Positions 1 through 9,620 of a DNA stretch of 64,000 nucleotides are shown piece after piece. A program made the translations under genes and the position numbers. Location: positions 558,001 through 622,000 of the forward strand of contig NZ_JAUSYD010000001.1 in assembly GCF_030816615.1 (NCBI RefSeq), written 5' to 3'. The DNA is from Streptomyces sp. B1I3 (lineage in GTDB: Bacteria > Actinomycetota > Actinomycetes > Streptomycetales > Streptomycetaceae). The first letter of the stretch is position 1. Each line of letters starts with the position of its first letter. The notes beneath the pieces were generated by a model, which saw only the letters and a list, made by a program, of their open reading frames with translations, was not told where the DNA came from and did no database searches.

Positions 1-470
1 CGCTCGCCAGCCGGCTCGGCGCGGCCTTCGGATGGAAGCTCCCGCTGGTACTGGCCTGCCTGATCGGCGTGGTCGGGTTCGTCGTCTACGCGGCGGCGCA
101 CGACAGTGAGTGGGCCATGTACGCGGGTTCCGCCGTCCTCGGCATCGGTGTCGGGTTCGCCTTCGCGGCCCTCGCCAACCTCGTGGTCAGCGCCGTCGAC
201 CGCAGCCAGACCGGCCAGGCGACCGGCATCAACACCATCATGCGGACCATCGGGGGCTCGCTGGGCGCGCAGATCGCGGCGTCGCTGGTCGCGGCGGAGA
301 CGATCCCGGGCACGCCGATCCCCGTCGAGTCCGGCTACACCACGGCGTTCGTGATGTCCGCGATCGCCCTCGGCGTAGCCCTCCTGGCCGCCCTGGCGGG
401 TCCGGGGTCCTTACGCCGCAAGGCCGTGGCCCCAGTCCCCGCCCCGAGCAGCGGCCCCAGCGCCGCCTGA
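1..470 (+). CDS. MFS drug-efflux transporter, C-terminal part only
   Basis: The reading frame is open from the left edge, so the gene starts before the window; about 155 residues are visible. They contain three or four hydrophobic helices. The segment SQTGQATGINTIMRTIGGSLG is typical of the 14-helix DHA2 (EmrB/QacA) branch of the major facilitator superfamily, which exports drugs in exchange for protons across the cytoplasmic membrane. The tail after the last helix is Pro/Ala rich and cytosolic. The substrate cannot be told from this piece. The next gene, a broken flavin monooxygenase, begins 21 bp downstream in the same direction. Confidence 0.85.
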   Translation, partial: LASRLGAAFGWKLPLVLACLIGVVGFVVYAAAHDSEWAMYAGSAVLGIGVGFAFAALANLVVSAVDRSQTGQATGINTIMRTIGGSLGAQIAASLVAAETIPGTPIPVESGYTTAFVMSAIALGVALLAALAGPGSLRRKAVAPVPAPSSGPSAA

Positions 471-491
471 CGATCCCAGGAGCCCAGAGTC

Positions 492-803
492 ATGCCCGAC
501 TACGGACACGACCTCCTCTTCGGCACCGTCCTGGTGCCTTTGGCAGGGGACGGCGACTCCGCCGTCGCCCTCGTCCGCACGGCCGACCGGGCCGGACTGG
601 ACCTGGTGAGCGTCCCGGACCACCCCTATCAGCCGGGCATGCTCGACGCCTGGGCGGCGCTCGCGGTCATCGCCGCGTCCACCTCCCGGGTGCGGGTCTT
701 CCCCGACGTGGCGAACCTGCCGCTGCGTCCACCCGCCGTCCTGGCCCGCACGGCGGCGAGCCTGGACCTGCTGACCGGCGGACGCGCCGAACCTGCGTGG
801 TGG
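492..803 (+). pseudogene. Truncated LLM-class (luciferase-like) flavin monooxygenase
   Basis: An ATG at 492 opens a frame of about 100 residues that looks like the first third of an F420- or FMN-dependent luciferase-like monooxygenase: beta-strand, RTADRAGLDLVSVPDHPY, then ARTAASLDLLTGGR. In intact relatives the LLTGGR motif is followed by a long (beta-alpha) barrel. Here the sequence turns into unrelated Arg/Ser-rich residues and runs to a stop at 965, overlapping the opposite-strand pgm gene. The missing two thirds suggest a deletion or insertion breakpoint near 795-810. I see no matching continuation in another frame before pgm. It is very unlikely to be functional. Confidence 0.7.
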
Positions 804-903
804 CCCCGCCGATGCGCCGGCAAATCCCGAACAGGACAGTCGAAGACGCCAGTCAGTCGGCGAGTCGGACGTACCAGCAGAACCGCCACTCACATCATCA
901 CTG

Positions 904-2550
904 TCAGTCGGTGGCGCCCAGCGCCTCGGACACCAGGGCGCGGGCCTCGTCCTGCACCCTCGTGAGGTGCTCGGCGCCCTGGAAGCTCTCCGCATACACC
1001 TTGTAGACGTCCTCCGTGCCCGAGGGACGGGCCGCGAACCAGGCGCTGTCGGTGCAGACCTTGAGCCCGCCGATGGCCGCGCCGTTGCCCGGCGCCTCGG
1101 TGAGTACGGCGGTGATGGGCTCGCCCGCCAGTGTGTCCGCGGTGACCTGCTCAGGGGAGAGCCGGGCCAGTACGGCCTTCTGTTCGCGGGTCGCGGGGGC
1201 GTCGACCCTCGCGTAGGCCGGGTCGCCGAAACGGGCCGTCAGTTCGCCGTAGTGCTGGGAGGGTGTGGACCCGGTGACCGCCGTGATCTCCGAGGCCAGC
1301 AGAGCCAGCAGGATGCCGTCCTTGTCGGTGGTCCACACCCGGCCGTCCCGGCGCAGGAAGGACGCCCCTGCGGATTCCTCGCCGCCGAAGCCCAGGGTGC
1401 CGCCGAACAGCCCGTCGACGAACCACTTGAAGCCCACCGGAACCTCTACCAGTTGCCGCCCGAGGTCTGCGGCGACCCGGTCGATCATCGAGGAGGAGAC
1501 GAGGGTCTTGCCGATGCCGGTGCCGGCCGGCCAGTTCTCGCGGTGGGAGTAGAGGTACCGGATGGCCACGGCCAGGTAGTGGTTCGGGTTCATCAGCCCG
1601 CCGTCCGGCGTGACGATGCCGTGCCGGTCGGCGTCCGCGTCGTTGCCGGTGGCGATGGTGTACGCGTCGCGCTGCTCGATCAGCGACGCCATGGCATAGG
1701 GCGAGGAGCAGTCCATCCGGATCTTCCCGTCCCAGTCCAGCGTCATGAACCGCCAGGTCGGATCGGCGAGCGGATTGACGACGGTGAGGTCGAGCCGGTG
1801 GCGCTCGGCGATGCGGCCCCAGTAGGCGACCGAGGCCCCGCCGAGCGGGTCGGCTCCGATCCGGATGCCTGCGTCACGTACGGCGTCCAGGTCCAGGACG
1901 GCCGGCAGGTCGTCGACGTACCCGGTCAGGAAGTCGTGCCGCCCGGTGGTGGCGGCGGCCAGCGCCCGGGCGTAGGGGATCCGCCGGACCTCCTTCAGGC
2001 CGCCCTCGATCAGGGCGTTGGCGCGGTCCTGGATCCAGGAGGTGGCGTCCGAACCGGCGGGGCCGCCGTGCGGGGGGTTGTACTTGAAACCGCCGTCGGC
2101 GGGCGGGTTGTGCGAGGGGGTGACCACGATGCCGTCGGCGAGGCCACCGGTGCGGCCCCTGTTGTGGGTCAGGATGGCGTGGGAGACGGCGGGGGTGGGT
2201 GTGTAGCCGTCGTCCGTGTCGATGAGGACGGTGGCCCCGTTGGCGGCGAGCACCTCCACCGCGGTGATCCGGGCGGGTTCGGACAGCGCGTGGGTGTCGG
2301 CGCCGAGGAACAGCGGCCCGTCGGTGCCCTGCTGCGCCCGGTATTCGCAGATGGCCTGCGTGGTGGCGGCGATGTGGTCCTCGTTGAAGGCCGCCGCCAG
2401 GGCCGATCCGCGGTGCCCCGACGTGCCGAAGGCCACGCGCTGGGCGGGCTCGGCCGGATCCGGGTGGACGGCGTAGTAGGCCGTCACCAGCCGTGCCACG
2501 TCGACCAGGTCTCCGGGCTGCGCCGGCTTGCCGGCCCGTTCGTGAACCAT
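904..2550 (-). CDS. pgm: Phosphoglucomutase, alpha-D-glucose-specific
   Basis: The 548-residue protein interconverts glucose 1-phosphate and glucose 6-phosphate in the cytosol. The phosphoserine loop TPSHNPP is present with Ser146, and the Mg-binding loop [10 protein letters not shown] has Asp304, Asp306 and Asp308. A GEESAG sugar-binding loop (about 395) and the C-terminal phosphate-binding RPSGTED are also present. Length and motif order match the bacterial Pgm family. The start [15 protein letters not shown] is the usual one for Streptomyces Pgm. It is divergent from the exopolysaccharide operon that begins about 600 bp away, so it could feed that operon with glucose 1-phosphate; that link is inference. 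Confidence 0.95.
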   Translation of the reverse strand: MVHERAGKPAQPGDLVDVARLVTAYYAVHPDPAEPAQRVAFGTSGHRGSALAAAFNEDHIAATTQAICEYRAQQGTDGPLFLGADTHALSEPARITAVEVLAANGATVLIDTDDGYTPTPAVSHAILTHNRGRTGGLADGIVVTPSHNPPADGGFKYNPPHGGPAGSDATSWIQDRANALIEGGLKEVRRIPYARALAAATTGRHDFLTGYVDDLPAVLDLDAVRDAGIRIGADPLGGASVAYWGRIAERHRLDLTVVNPLADPTWRFMTLDWDGKIRMDCSSPYAMASLIEQRDAYTIATGNDADADRHGIVTPDGGLMNPNHYLAVAIRYLYSHRENWPAGTGIGKTLVSSSMIDRVAADLGRQLVEVPVGFKWFVDGLFGGTLGFGGEESAGASFLRRDGRVWTTDKDGILLALLASEITAVTGSTPSQHYGELTARFGDPAYARVDAPATREQKAVLARLSPEQVTADTLAGEPITAVLTEAPGNGAAIGGLKVCTDSAWFAARPSGTEDVYKVYAESFQGAEHLTRVQDEARALVSEALGATD

Positions 2551-3156
2551 CGCTTCTCCTCTGTCTTCGTCGGCCGGGTCGGCCTCGGCGGACCGCCACG
2601 GGACGGGCGATCATCACGAGTTGTACCCATACTGCCGCGTCGGCCCTGCGCGCGAGTACCGGGGCCCGGCTGCCAGTACATCCGGAGCGGGTCCTGCCCC
2701 GGGCCCTTTCACCGTGATCGGCCGGTTCACGCGGGGCGCCCGGGGCGGCGGGGAAGGAGGGGCCACCGGGTGCCGGTGCGGCGGCCACCGGAATGTCCGA
2801 GGCCAACTCCACGGTAATGCCCGGCATTTCCCGGGCGCCGGTATCCATCCGGCGGGTTTCCCTTATGAGTTACCGGACGGCCGGAACTCCGGATTTACGC
2901 GCGGATCTCCACGGCATTGCCATCATGCGGCAACTGTCCGTAACAAAGGCGTCCCCCCGCATTCCGACACGCCGAAGCGCGCAGCGAGCACACCGCGTCA
3001 CGTGCTGTAAGCAGATAATCCGCAGGGAGAGATGCGCGAGTCGTAAGAGTTCACCGCCCGCTGTCGTGTCACAGTGCATTTCGGTTTCGTCCACTTGATC
3101 TCCGCCGCCATATTCCATACCGCCGGTGCTTTTCCCGACCGGCACTTCGGGGGCAG
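2551..3156. other. 606-bp gene-free region between pgm and the EPS operon
   Basis: This stretch separates divergent genes and must hold both promoters. Its second half (about 2850-3120) is clearly less GC-rich than the flanks, as is common for Streptomyces regulatory regions. A possible promoter for the EPS operon is TTGATC at 3095-3100 followed after 15 bp by CATACC at 3116-3121, but the match is weak. Short open frames here have no Streptomyces-like composition, and I do not call a gene. I see no riboswitch consensus. Confidence 0.5.
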
Positions 3157-4365
3157 GTGAGAAGAGAGTCGTGCGTGCTGCAGAAGAGTTTCACCGAGGA
3201 AAGCCGACTGACGGTCCTTCACCTGGTTCAGCCGGTGGAGGGGGGAGTCGCACGTGTCGTCACCGACCTCGTCACGGCGCAGGTGCGGGCAGGGCTGCGG
3301 CCCGTCGTGGCCTGCCCGCCGGACGGCTCACTGGCAGCGCGAGCGGCGGCGGCCGGGGCCAGGGTCTGCGTGTGGCCGGCGGAGCGCGCGCCCGGTGCCC
3401 GGCTGGGCCGCGAGGTCGCCACGGCGGGACGGCTGGTCCGCGCGTACGCGCCCGACGTGGTCCACGCCCACAGCGCGAAGGCCGGGCTGGCCGGGCGGCT
3501 GGCCGTGCGGAACCGTGTCCCCACGGTGTTCCAGCCGCACGCCTGGTCGTTCGAGGCCCTCGAGGGACGGGCCGCCGACGCCGCCGTGGCCTGGGAGCGT
3601 TTCGGGGCACGGTGGAGCGATCGCATCCTGTGCGTCAGCGAGTCCGAGCGCCGTGCCGGGCAGCGGGCGGGCATCGCCGCCCGCTGGTCGGTGATCCACA
3701 ACGGCATCGACCTTGACCGTTTCCGGCCGGGTGGCCGGGACGCCTCCGCATCGGCCCGCGCCGCCCTGCCCGCGCTCGCGGGCGTTCCGGCAGGTGCTCC
3801 GCTGGTGGTGTGCGTCGGGCGCCTGAGCCGGCAGAAGGGCCAGGACATCCTGTTGGAGGCCTGGCGGCTGACGCGCGCACACGGCGCCCGGCTCGTCCTG
3901 GTCGGCGACGGGCCGTCCACGGCCGAGCTGCGGCGCACCGCACCTCCCGGGGTGCTGTTCGCGGGGGCGAGCCGGGATGTGCGGCCGTGGCTCCACGCGG
4001 CGGACGTGGTCGTGCTCCCCTCCCGCTGGGAGGGGATGGCGCTGGCCCCCCTCGAAGCCATGGCCTGCGGCACGCCGGTCCTGCTCACCGACGTCGACGG
4101 GGCCAGGGAGAGCCTCCCGCCCGGCCACGTCCCGCACTGCCTGGTGCCGCCGCGTGATCCGCGGGCGCTCGCGGCGGCGCTCACCGCTCTGCTGGCCGAC
4201 CCCGCGCTGCGCGCGGAGCTGAGCCGCACGGCGCAGGGCCGCGCCCGGTCGCGCTTCGACGTGTCGAGGACGGCCGACGCGGTTCTGCGCCTCTACCAGG
4301 AACTTGTCCGCCAGTCCCGCCCCATGACGTCCCGCCCCACGACGAGGAAGCGCACCGAGCGATGA
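3157..4365 (+). CDS. Glycosyltransferase family 4, first gene of EPS operon
   Basis: The 402-residue cytosolic GT-B enzyme probably transfers a sugar from a nucleotide donor to the growing lipid-linked repeat unit of an exopolysaccharide. The N-terminal acceptor domain contains QPVEGGVARV (25-34). The donor domain has HNGIDLDRF (181-189), GRLSRQKGQD (221-230) and the GT4 EX7E motif with Glu292 and Glu300. The longest frame starts at GTG 3157 beside GGGGGCAG. An alternative GTG at 3175 has AGAAGAGAG in front and would remove six residues. The stop overlaps the next start (ATGA at 4362), so the two genes are translationally coupled. Sugar specificity is unknown. Confidence 0.88.
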   Translation: MRRESCVLQKSFTEESRLTVLHLVQPVEGGVARVVTDLVTAQVRAGLRPVVACPPDGSLAARAAAAGARVCVWPAERAPGARLGREVATAGRLVRAYAPDVVHAHSAKAGLAGRLAVRNRVPTVFQPHAWSFEALEGRAADAAVAWERFGARWSDRILCVSESERRAGQRAGIAARWSVIHNGIDLDRFRPGGRDASASARAALPALAGVPAGAPLVVCVGRLSRQKGQDILLEAWRLTRAHGARLVLVGDGPSTAELRRTAPPGVLFAGASRDVRPWLHAADVVVLPSRWEGMALAPLEAMACGTPVLLTDVDGARESLPPGHVPHCLVPPRDPRALAAALTALLADPALRAELSRTAQGRARSRFDVSRTADAVLRLYQELVRQSRPMTSRPTTRKRTER

Positions 4366-5852
4366 CGACGGAGAGTGCACCGGCCCCCCGAGCCGCCCAG
4401 GCGACAGCCGTACACCGTGTGGCGTCCGCGATCCGTCCCCCGCGCGCCGGAAGCGGACGCGCGTCCTCGCCGCGGGCCGCCACGAGCCGGCGGAAGCGGT
4501 CGTCACCCCTGGGGCTCCTGGCCGCCGACGGACTGGCGCTCGGTCTCGCCCTGGTCCTGGTCCTGGTGGCCCACGGGCCGTGGCCACCGGGCGCTCTCCT
4601 CCCCCAGGCCGCCGCCCAGCTCCTGCTGAACGCCTACCGGGGCCTGTACCGGACCGGGCTGTCCCCGTCCGCCCTGGCCGAGCTGCCCGCCCTGTGCGGT
4701 CTCGCCGCGGTGCAGTGGTACGTCACCACCGAGGCCCTGACCGCCTACGACCCCGGCTACGGCATCGGCTGGCAGACCCTGGTCTGTGCGGTGGGCGCCC
4801 AGACCCTGCTGAGCTGCGGCGGGCGCGCGGTCGTCCACCGGACCCGGTCGCGGTCCGCCGCCCGCAACCCGCAGTCCACCCTGGTGGTGGGCGACGGGCC
4901 GGTCGCCCACCGGGTCACCGCCGTGCTGCAGGAGCACACGGAATACGGGCTGCGGCCGGTCGGCCGGGTGGGTCGCGGTGCCCGTGCCGAAGACGCTTCC
5001 GGGGCCGTGGGCGCGGCGGCGCTGCCCGTCCTGGCGTCCACGCGGGACGTGGGACGTGCGGTCATCCAGAACGCCGTGCGGCACGCCGTGTTCACCGTCC
5101 CCCCTGAGTCGGCACCGGACGGGTCCGCTCTCTTCGAGCTGTTCGTGGAGCACGGCTGCCGGGTGTGGCTGGTCACCGATCAGGCGACGTTCGCCCCGTG
5201 CCGGGCCGTTCCCGGACCGGACCATCTGTGGGGGTTCGCCGCCCACGCGCTGCACAGCGGACCGCACCGGCCGGCCGGCCACCGGGCGAAGCGGGTCATG
5301 GACGCGGTCCTGGCTTCGGCCGCCCTGGTCGTGGCGAGTCCGGTGATGGCGCTCTGCGCACTGGCCGTACGGGTATGCGACGGCCCCGGGGTCGTCTTCC
5401 GGCAGGAGCGGGTCGGCCACTACGGGCGGCCCTTCGTCCTGCTGAAGTTCCGCACCCTGCGTCCGGCCGACGCCCACGAGTCGGCCACCCGGTGGAACGT
5501 ATCGGCCGACCGGCGGATGAGCCGCGTGGGCAGATTCCTGCGCCGTACGTCGCTCGACGAGCTGCCGCAGTTGTGGAACGTGGTGCGGGGCGACATGAGC
5601 CTGGTCGGACCGCGCCCCGAACGCCCTTATTTCGTCGCGAAGTTCAGCCGCGTCCACCCCGGTTACCGGGCCCGGCACCGGATGCCGGTCGGCATCACGG
5701 GGCTGGCCCAGGTGCACGGTCTGCGCGGTGACACCTCGATCGAGGACCGGGCCCGTTTCGACAACCGGTACATCGAGACGTGGTCCCTCTGGCAGGACGT
5801 GTGCGTCCTCGCCCGCACGGCGGGCTCCGTGTTCCGTCTCGGAGGCAGCTGA
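4362..5852 (+). CDS. Polyprenyl phosphoglycosyltransferase (EPS initiating enzyme, WcaJ/CpsE type)
   Basis: The protein has 496 residues. The N-terminal half has several membrane helices followed by a nucleotide-binding-like domain beginning VVGDGPVAHRV. The C-terminal catalytic domain begins near residue 309 with KRVMDAVLASAALVVASP. It contains RQERVG, FRTL, RRTSLDELPQLWNV, GDMSLVGPRPE and GITGLAQVHG. These are the hallmark blocks of the bacterial sugar transferase family, which moves a phospho-sugar onto undecaprenyl phosphate at the inner membrane face to start a repeat unit. ATGA overlap couples it to the GT4 gene upstream. It is the strongest single indication that the operon makes a lipid-linked polysaccharide. 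Confidence 0.92.
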   Translation: MTTESAPAPRAAQATAVHRVASAIRPPRAGSGRASSPRAATSRRKRSSPLGLLAADGLALGLALVLVLVAHGPWPPGALLPQAAAQLLLNAYRGLYRTGLSPSALAELPALCGLAAVQWYVTTEALTAYDPGYGIGWQTLVCAVGAQTLLSCGGRAVVHRTRSRSAARNPQSTLVVGDGPVAHRVTAVLQEHTEYGLRPVGRVGRGARAEDASGAVGAAALPVLASTRDVGRAVIQNAVRHAVFTVPPESAPDGSALFELFVEHGCRVWLVTDQATFAPCRAVPGPDHLWGFAAHALHSGPHRPAGHRAKRVMDAVLASAALVVASPVMALCALAVRVCDGPGVVFRQERVGHYGRPFVLLKFRTLRPADAHESATRWNVSADRRMSRVGRFLRRTSLDELPQLWNVVRGDMSLVGPRPERPYFVAKFSRVHPGYRARHRMPVGITGLAQVHGLRGDTSIEDRARFDNRYIETWSLWQDVCVLARTAGSVFRLGGS

Positions 5853-5855
5853 CCC

Positions 5856-7238
5856 GTGACCTCCACCCTCACCACCCCGCTCCCGGCCGCCGCCGCACGT
5901 TCCGCCTCCGGCTCCGGTGCGCTGTCCCCGTCCCCGCTCCGCCGGCGGGACGATTGGCCGCTGCTCCCCGTGCTCGCGACCGTACTGCTCCTGGCCGTCC
6001 CGGCCGGCGGGGCGGTGGCCGGGACCGTGTACGGCGTCCCCGCGGCGGACCTGCTCTCAGGGGTGGCGGTGCTCGTCTGCCTGGGGTGCCTGCTGTTCCT
6101 GCGGGCCCGTCCGCTCACCCCCACGGCGGCGGCCGTGCTCGGCCTGCCGGCCGTGGGCCTCGCCCTGGCCACGGTCACCGCCGCCGACCCGGTGGCCGCG
6201 CTGCCGGGGTTCGTGCGCTACCTGCAGATCTTCGTCCTCGTGCCGGCCTGCGTCCTCCTCCTGGTGCGGGACGCCAGGGGCTTCCGGACCGTCACCGGCA
6301 CACTCGTGCTGCTCGCGCTCGCCCAGGGAGCCACCGGCGTCCATCAGTACGCCACCGGCTCCGGTGCCTCCTACATGGGTGAGGAGATCCGGGCCGTCGG
6401 CACGTTCGGCCCCGGCGACGTGATGGGGATGGCCACGGTGGTGGGCTACGGACTGCTCGCGGCGGCCGCCTGCGCGATCGGCGCCCCCAAGGGCGCACCA
6501 CGGTGGCTGAGGCCCTGTGCCCTCGCGGCCGCCGTCCTGCTGGTCGTTCCGCTCGCGCTGTCGTTCAGCCGGGGTGCCTGGATCGCGACGGCGGCCGGGG
6601 CCGCGGCCGTGCTCGTCCTGACGGGGCTCCGGCAGGCCGTCCGCGCTCTGGCGGTACTGAGCGCGGCCGGGGTGGTGCTCGTCGGGGGATGCGGGGTGGG
6701 CTCCGAGATGATCTCCCAGCGGCTCACCAGCATCACCGAGGTGACCAGCGCCCCCGACCGTTCGGTCAACGACCGGTACACCATGTGGGCGGCCGCGGTG
6801 GGCATGTGGCGCGAGCACCCCGTGGCGGGGGTCGGGCTCAAGGGCTTCCCCGCGCACCGGGACGGACACGCGTCGATCGCCCTTTCCTCCGGGAGCGACA
6901 CGGCGGGGGCGGGGCAGACGTTCCGCAAGCAGCCGCTGCTTTCCCCCCACAACATGTATCTGCTCGTCCTCGGCGAGCAGGGACTCATCGGTTTCACGGC
7001 GCTGGTGGGCTCCTGGGCCGCATTGCTGGTGGGCGGGGTCCGCAGACTCGTGCTCGCCCGTGCCCGGGGCTCCGCGGCCGTCGACTGCGGTCTCGCCGCC
7101 GTCGGCCTGATGACCTGGCAGGCCGTCGACTTCGTGTACGCGGACATCGGCGGCCCGTCCACCGTGCTCACCGGAATCGTGCTCGGCCTGGCCGCGTGGT
7201 GGGCGCTGGCCGCGCCGGAGAGGACGTCGGCCGCGTGA
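5856..7238 (+). CDS. O-antigen ligase/polymerase-like membrane protein (Wzy role)
   Basis: The 460-residue polytopic protein has roughly eleven hydrophobic segments. A large outside loop carries the Wzy/WaaL-family signature region HPVAGVGLKGF ... SPHNMYLLVLGEQG. The family polymerises or ligates lipid-linked glycans on the outer membrane face. In this setting polymerisation of EPS repeat units is most likely. The GTG start at 5856 follows GGAGG at 5841 and lies 3 bp after the previous stop. The stop overlaps the next start (GTGA at 7235). Confidence 0.85.
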   Translation: MTSTLTTPLPAAAARSASGSGALSPSPLRRRDDWPLLPVLATVLLLAVPAGGAVAGTVYGVPAADLLSGVAVLVCLGCLLFLRARPLTPTAAAVLGLPAVGLALATVTAADPVAALPGFVRYLQIFVLVPACVLLLVRDARGFRTVTGTLVLLALAQGATGVHQYATGSGASYMGEEIRAVGTFGPGDVMGMATVVGYGLLAAAACAIGAPKGAPRWLRPCALAAAVLLVVPLALSFSRGAWIATAAGAAAVLVLTGLRQAVRALAVLSAAGVVLVGGCGVGSEMISQRLTSITEVTSAPDRSVNDRYTMWAAAVGMWREHPVAGVGLKGFPAHRDGHASIALSSGSDTAGAGQTFRKQPLLSPHNMYLLVLGEQGLIGFTALVGSWAALLVGGVRRLVLARARGSAAVDCGLAAVGLMTWQAVDFVYADIGGPSTVLTGIVLGLAAWWALAAPERTSAA

Positions 7239-8857
7239 GCGACACCGCTACGGAAGCCGCCGAGAAGGCACCGGTCCCCGGAGCACGTGATGCTCCCGTA
7301 CGACCCGGACGGTTCCTCGCCCGGGCGGCGGCCGGGGCCGCGGGACTGACGGTGGTCGCCGCCGTGCTGGGACTCGTACGGGACCAGGCCGTCGCCCGGC
7401 TCTTCGGTGCCAGTCACGCGAGCGACGCGTTCCTGATCGCGTGGACCGTGCCGGAGATGGCGGCCACGCTGCTGATCGAGGACGGGATGGCCCTGCTGCT
7501 CGTGCCCGCCTTCAGCCACGCGCTGACCCGGCGCGCGGCCGCCGGCCACATGGAAGACCCCGTCCGGGCCCTCGTCGCGGGCACACTGCCCCGCCTGGCC
7601 GCCGCGCTAGCCTGCGCGGGTGCGCTGCTGGCTGCCGGCGCACCCTGGGCCGTCGGTGTGCTGGCGCCCGGCCTGGAGGACCCCGCGCTCGCCGTGGACT
7701 GCACACGGCTGACGGCCGTCACGGTGTTCACCTTCGGCGTCACGGGGTACTTCAGCGCGGCTCTGCGGGCGCACGGCCGTTTCCTGGCACCGGCCGGTGT
7801 CTACATCGCGTACAACATCGGCATCATCGGCACGACGCTCGCGCTGCACTCCCTGTGGGGGGTGCGTGCCGCTGCCGCCGGTGTCGCCGTCGGCAGCGTG
7901 CTGATGATCCTGACCCAGTTGCCCACGTTCGTACGGCTCGTGCTGCGCGGGGGGACATGGGTGCCGCGGCGCCGGGCCGAGCGGCAGGGCGTCACCGCCC
8001 TGCTCGGTGCGACGGTCCTCGCGCCGGTCGTGCTGTTCGTGGTGAGCCGTCAGTCCCAGGTCCTTGTCGAGCGGTTCCTCGCCTCGTCCCTGTCCGAGGG
8101 GGCCATCTCCCATCTGAACTACGCGCAGAAGGTCGCGCAGCTGCCGATGGTGCTGGCGATGATGATCTGCACGGTGACCTTCCCGGTCGTCGCCCGGGCC
8201 ATGGCCGCCGGGGACCTGGAGGGCGCCCGGCGCCGGGTCGAACGCGACCTGGCACTGGCCGGGACGATCGTGCTGCTGGGCACGGCGATGGTGTTCGGCT
8301 ACGCCCCCCACATCGTCGAGATCCTCTTCCAGCGCGGTGCGTTCGACGCCGCGGACACCGCGGCGACGGCCGGGGTCATGCGTGTCTACGCCCTCGGGCT
8401 GCTCGGCCACACGCTGGTCGGGGCGCTCTGCCGGCCGTACTTCTCGGCCGGGAGGCCCACGTGGTTCCCGCTCTGCGCGATGGCCACGGGCCTGCTGGTC
8501 ACCACCGGGGCCGGGCTGTTCCTGACCGGTCCGCTCGGCGTCGAGGGCATCGCGGCGGCCAACGCCCTGGGCATCAGCACCACCGCGGCGCTGATGCTCC
8601 TGGGGCTCGGGTCGCACGCGGTCGCCGTGCGGGCGGGAGCCGTCGCGCTCTCGCTCTGCAGGCCGGCGGCCGCGGCGGCGGTGGCCGGGCTCGCCGGCTG
8701 CCTCACCGCCTCCTCGGTTCCCGGCCCGGTGCTCGGGCTGGCGGCGGGCTGCCTCCTCGTCCCGTCCGCGTTCCTCCTGACCTGCCTCGCGCTCCGGGCT
8801 CCCGAAGCCGTTCATCTGCTGGCTCTCATCCGACAGAGGTTTCCCCATGGCCGCTGA
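7235..8857 (+). CDS. MurJ/MviN-like lipid-linked oligosaccharide flippase (Wzx role)
   Basis: The protein has 540 residues from GTG 7235, which overlaps the wzy-like stop; the frame remains open far upstream but that part lies inside the wzy-like gene. About fourteen transmembrane helices are predictable. MurJ-family features include GLVRDQAVARLFGASHASDAFLIAW near the start, DGMALLLVPAFS, and the cytosolic loop segment FQRGAFDAADT. MurJ flips lipid II. A paralogue inside an EPS operon more likely flips the EPS lipid-linked unit, taking the place of Wzx; this is inference from context. The deacetylase gene starts 11 bp before its end. Confidence 0.88.
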   Translation: MSDTATEAAEKAPVPGARDAPVRPGRFLARAAAGAAGLTVVAAVLGLVRDQAVARLFGASHASDAFLIAWTVPEMAATLLIEDGMALLLVPAFSHALTRRAAAGHMEDPVRALVAGTLPRLAAALACAGALLAAGAPWAVGVLAPGLEDPALAVDCTRLTAVTVFTFGVTGYFSAALRAHGRFLAPAGVYIAYNIGIIGTTLALHSLWGVRAAAAGVAVGSVLMILTQLPTFVRLVLRGGTWVPRRRAERQGVTALLGATVLAPVVLFVVSRQSQVLVERFLASSLSEGAISHLNYAQKVAQLPMVLAMMICTVTFPVVARAMAAGDLEGARRRVERDLALAGTIVLLGTAMVFGYAPHIVEILFQRGAFDAADTAATAGVMRVYALGLLGHTLVGALCRPYFSAGRPTWFPLCAMATGLLVTTGAGLFLTGPLGVEGIAAANALGISTTAALMLLGLGSHAVAVRAGAVALSLCRPAAAAAVAGLAGCLTASSVPGPVLGLAAGCLLVPSAFLLTCLALRAPEAVHLLALIRQRFPHGR

Positions 8858-9620
8858 CACGTCCGCACCCCCTGCCGAGGCCCTCACGCTCCGGCGCCAG
8901 CCGTGGATCCTCACCTATCACTCGGTGAGCGATCCGACGGACGACCCGTACGGCATCACCGTCTCGGCCGACCGCCTCGACGAGCAGCTGACCTGGCTCC
9001 GGCGCCGGGGTCTCGCCGGCGTGGGAGTCACGGCGCTGCTGCGAGCGCATGCCGCCGGGCGGCGCGGGCTGGTCGGGCTGACGTTCGACGACGGGTACGC
9101 CGACTTCCTCGACGAAGCGCTGCCGGTGCTGCTCGGCCACGGGTGCACGGCGACGGTGTTCGTCCTCCCCGGCCGGGCGGGCGCCGGCAACAGCTGGGAT
9201 CCGCTCGGCCCACGCAAGCCCCTGCTCACCGAGGACGGCATCAGGGCCGTCGCCGAAGCGGGCATGGAGATCGGCTCTCACGGCATGCTCCACCGGGATC
9301 TGACGGCCCTTCCCGACGACGCACTGCGCGCCGAGACGCACGGCAGCCGTGAGGAACTCCGCCGCATCACCGGGACCGCCCCGGCCGGGTTCTGCTACCC
9401 GTACGGCACAGCCGACCGGCGGGTACTGCAGTCGGTACGCGAGGCGGGGTACGCGTACGGCTGCGCGCTCGTACCGGGCTCCCTGGCCGGGCCGCTCGCC
9501 CTGCCCCGCACCCACGTCAGCCACGCCGACCGGGGCGGTCGTCTCCGGGCGAAGGAGCTGAGGCACCGGCTGCGCCACCGGAACGCCGCCGTCCGCGTGT
9601 TCCCGGGCGAGGTCCGGTGA
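8847..9620 (+). CDS. Polysaccharide deacetylase (NodB-fold, CE4)
   Basis: The 257-residue enzyme probably removes N-acetyl groups from the EPS or its lipid-linked unit. The CE4 metal site is visible: LTFDDGYADF with Asp81 and Asp82, GSHGMLHRD with His145 and His149, and CYPYGTAD at 183-190. There is no signal peptide, so it may act in the cytosol or be exported with partners. The start overlaps the flippase gene by 11 bp and the stop overlaps the following GTG (9617), so it belongs to the operon. Intercellular-adhesin-like deacetylation is a known role of such enzymes; the substrate here is unknown. Confidence 0.85.
   Translation: MAADTSAPPAEALTLRRQPWILTYHSVSDPTDDPYGITVSADRLDEQLTWLRRRGLAGVGVTALLRAHAAGRRGLVGLTFDDGYADFLDEALPVLLGHGCTATVFVLPGRAGAGNSWDPLGPRKPLLTEDGIRAVAEAGMEIGSHGMLHRDLTALPDDALRAETHGSREELRRITGTAPAGFCYPYGTADRRVLQSVREAGYAYGCALVPGSLAGPLALPRTHVSHADRGGRLRAKELRHRLRHRNAAVRVFPGEVR

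Noticed and set aside
967..2817. Long open frame of 616 codons opposite pgm
   Set aside because: Composition is Gly/Arg/Pro noise typical of the antisense of a high-GC gene; pgm on the other strand has all catalytic motifs.
2621..3098. Several 70-130 codon ORFs upstream of the EPS operon
   Set aside because: No ribosome sites, no family-like sequence, and local base composition fits a regulatory region.
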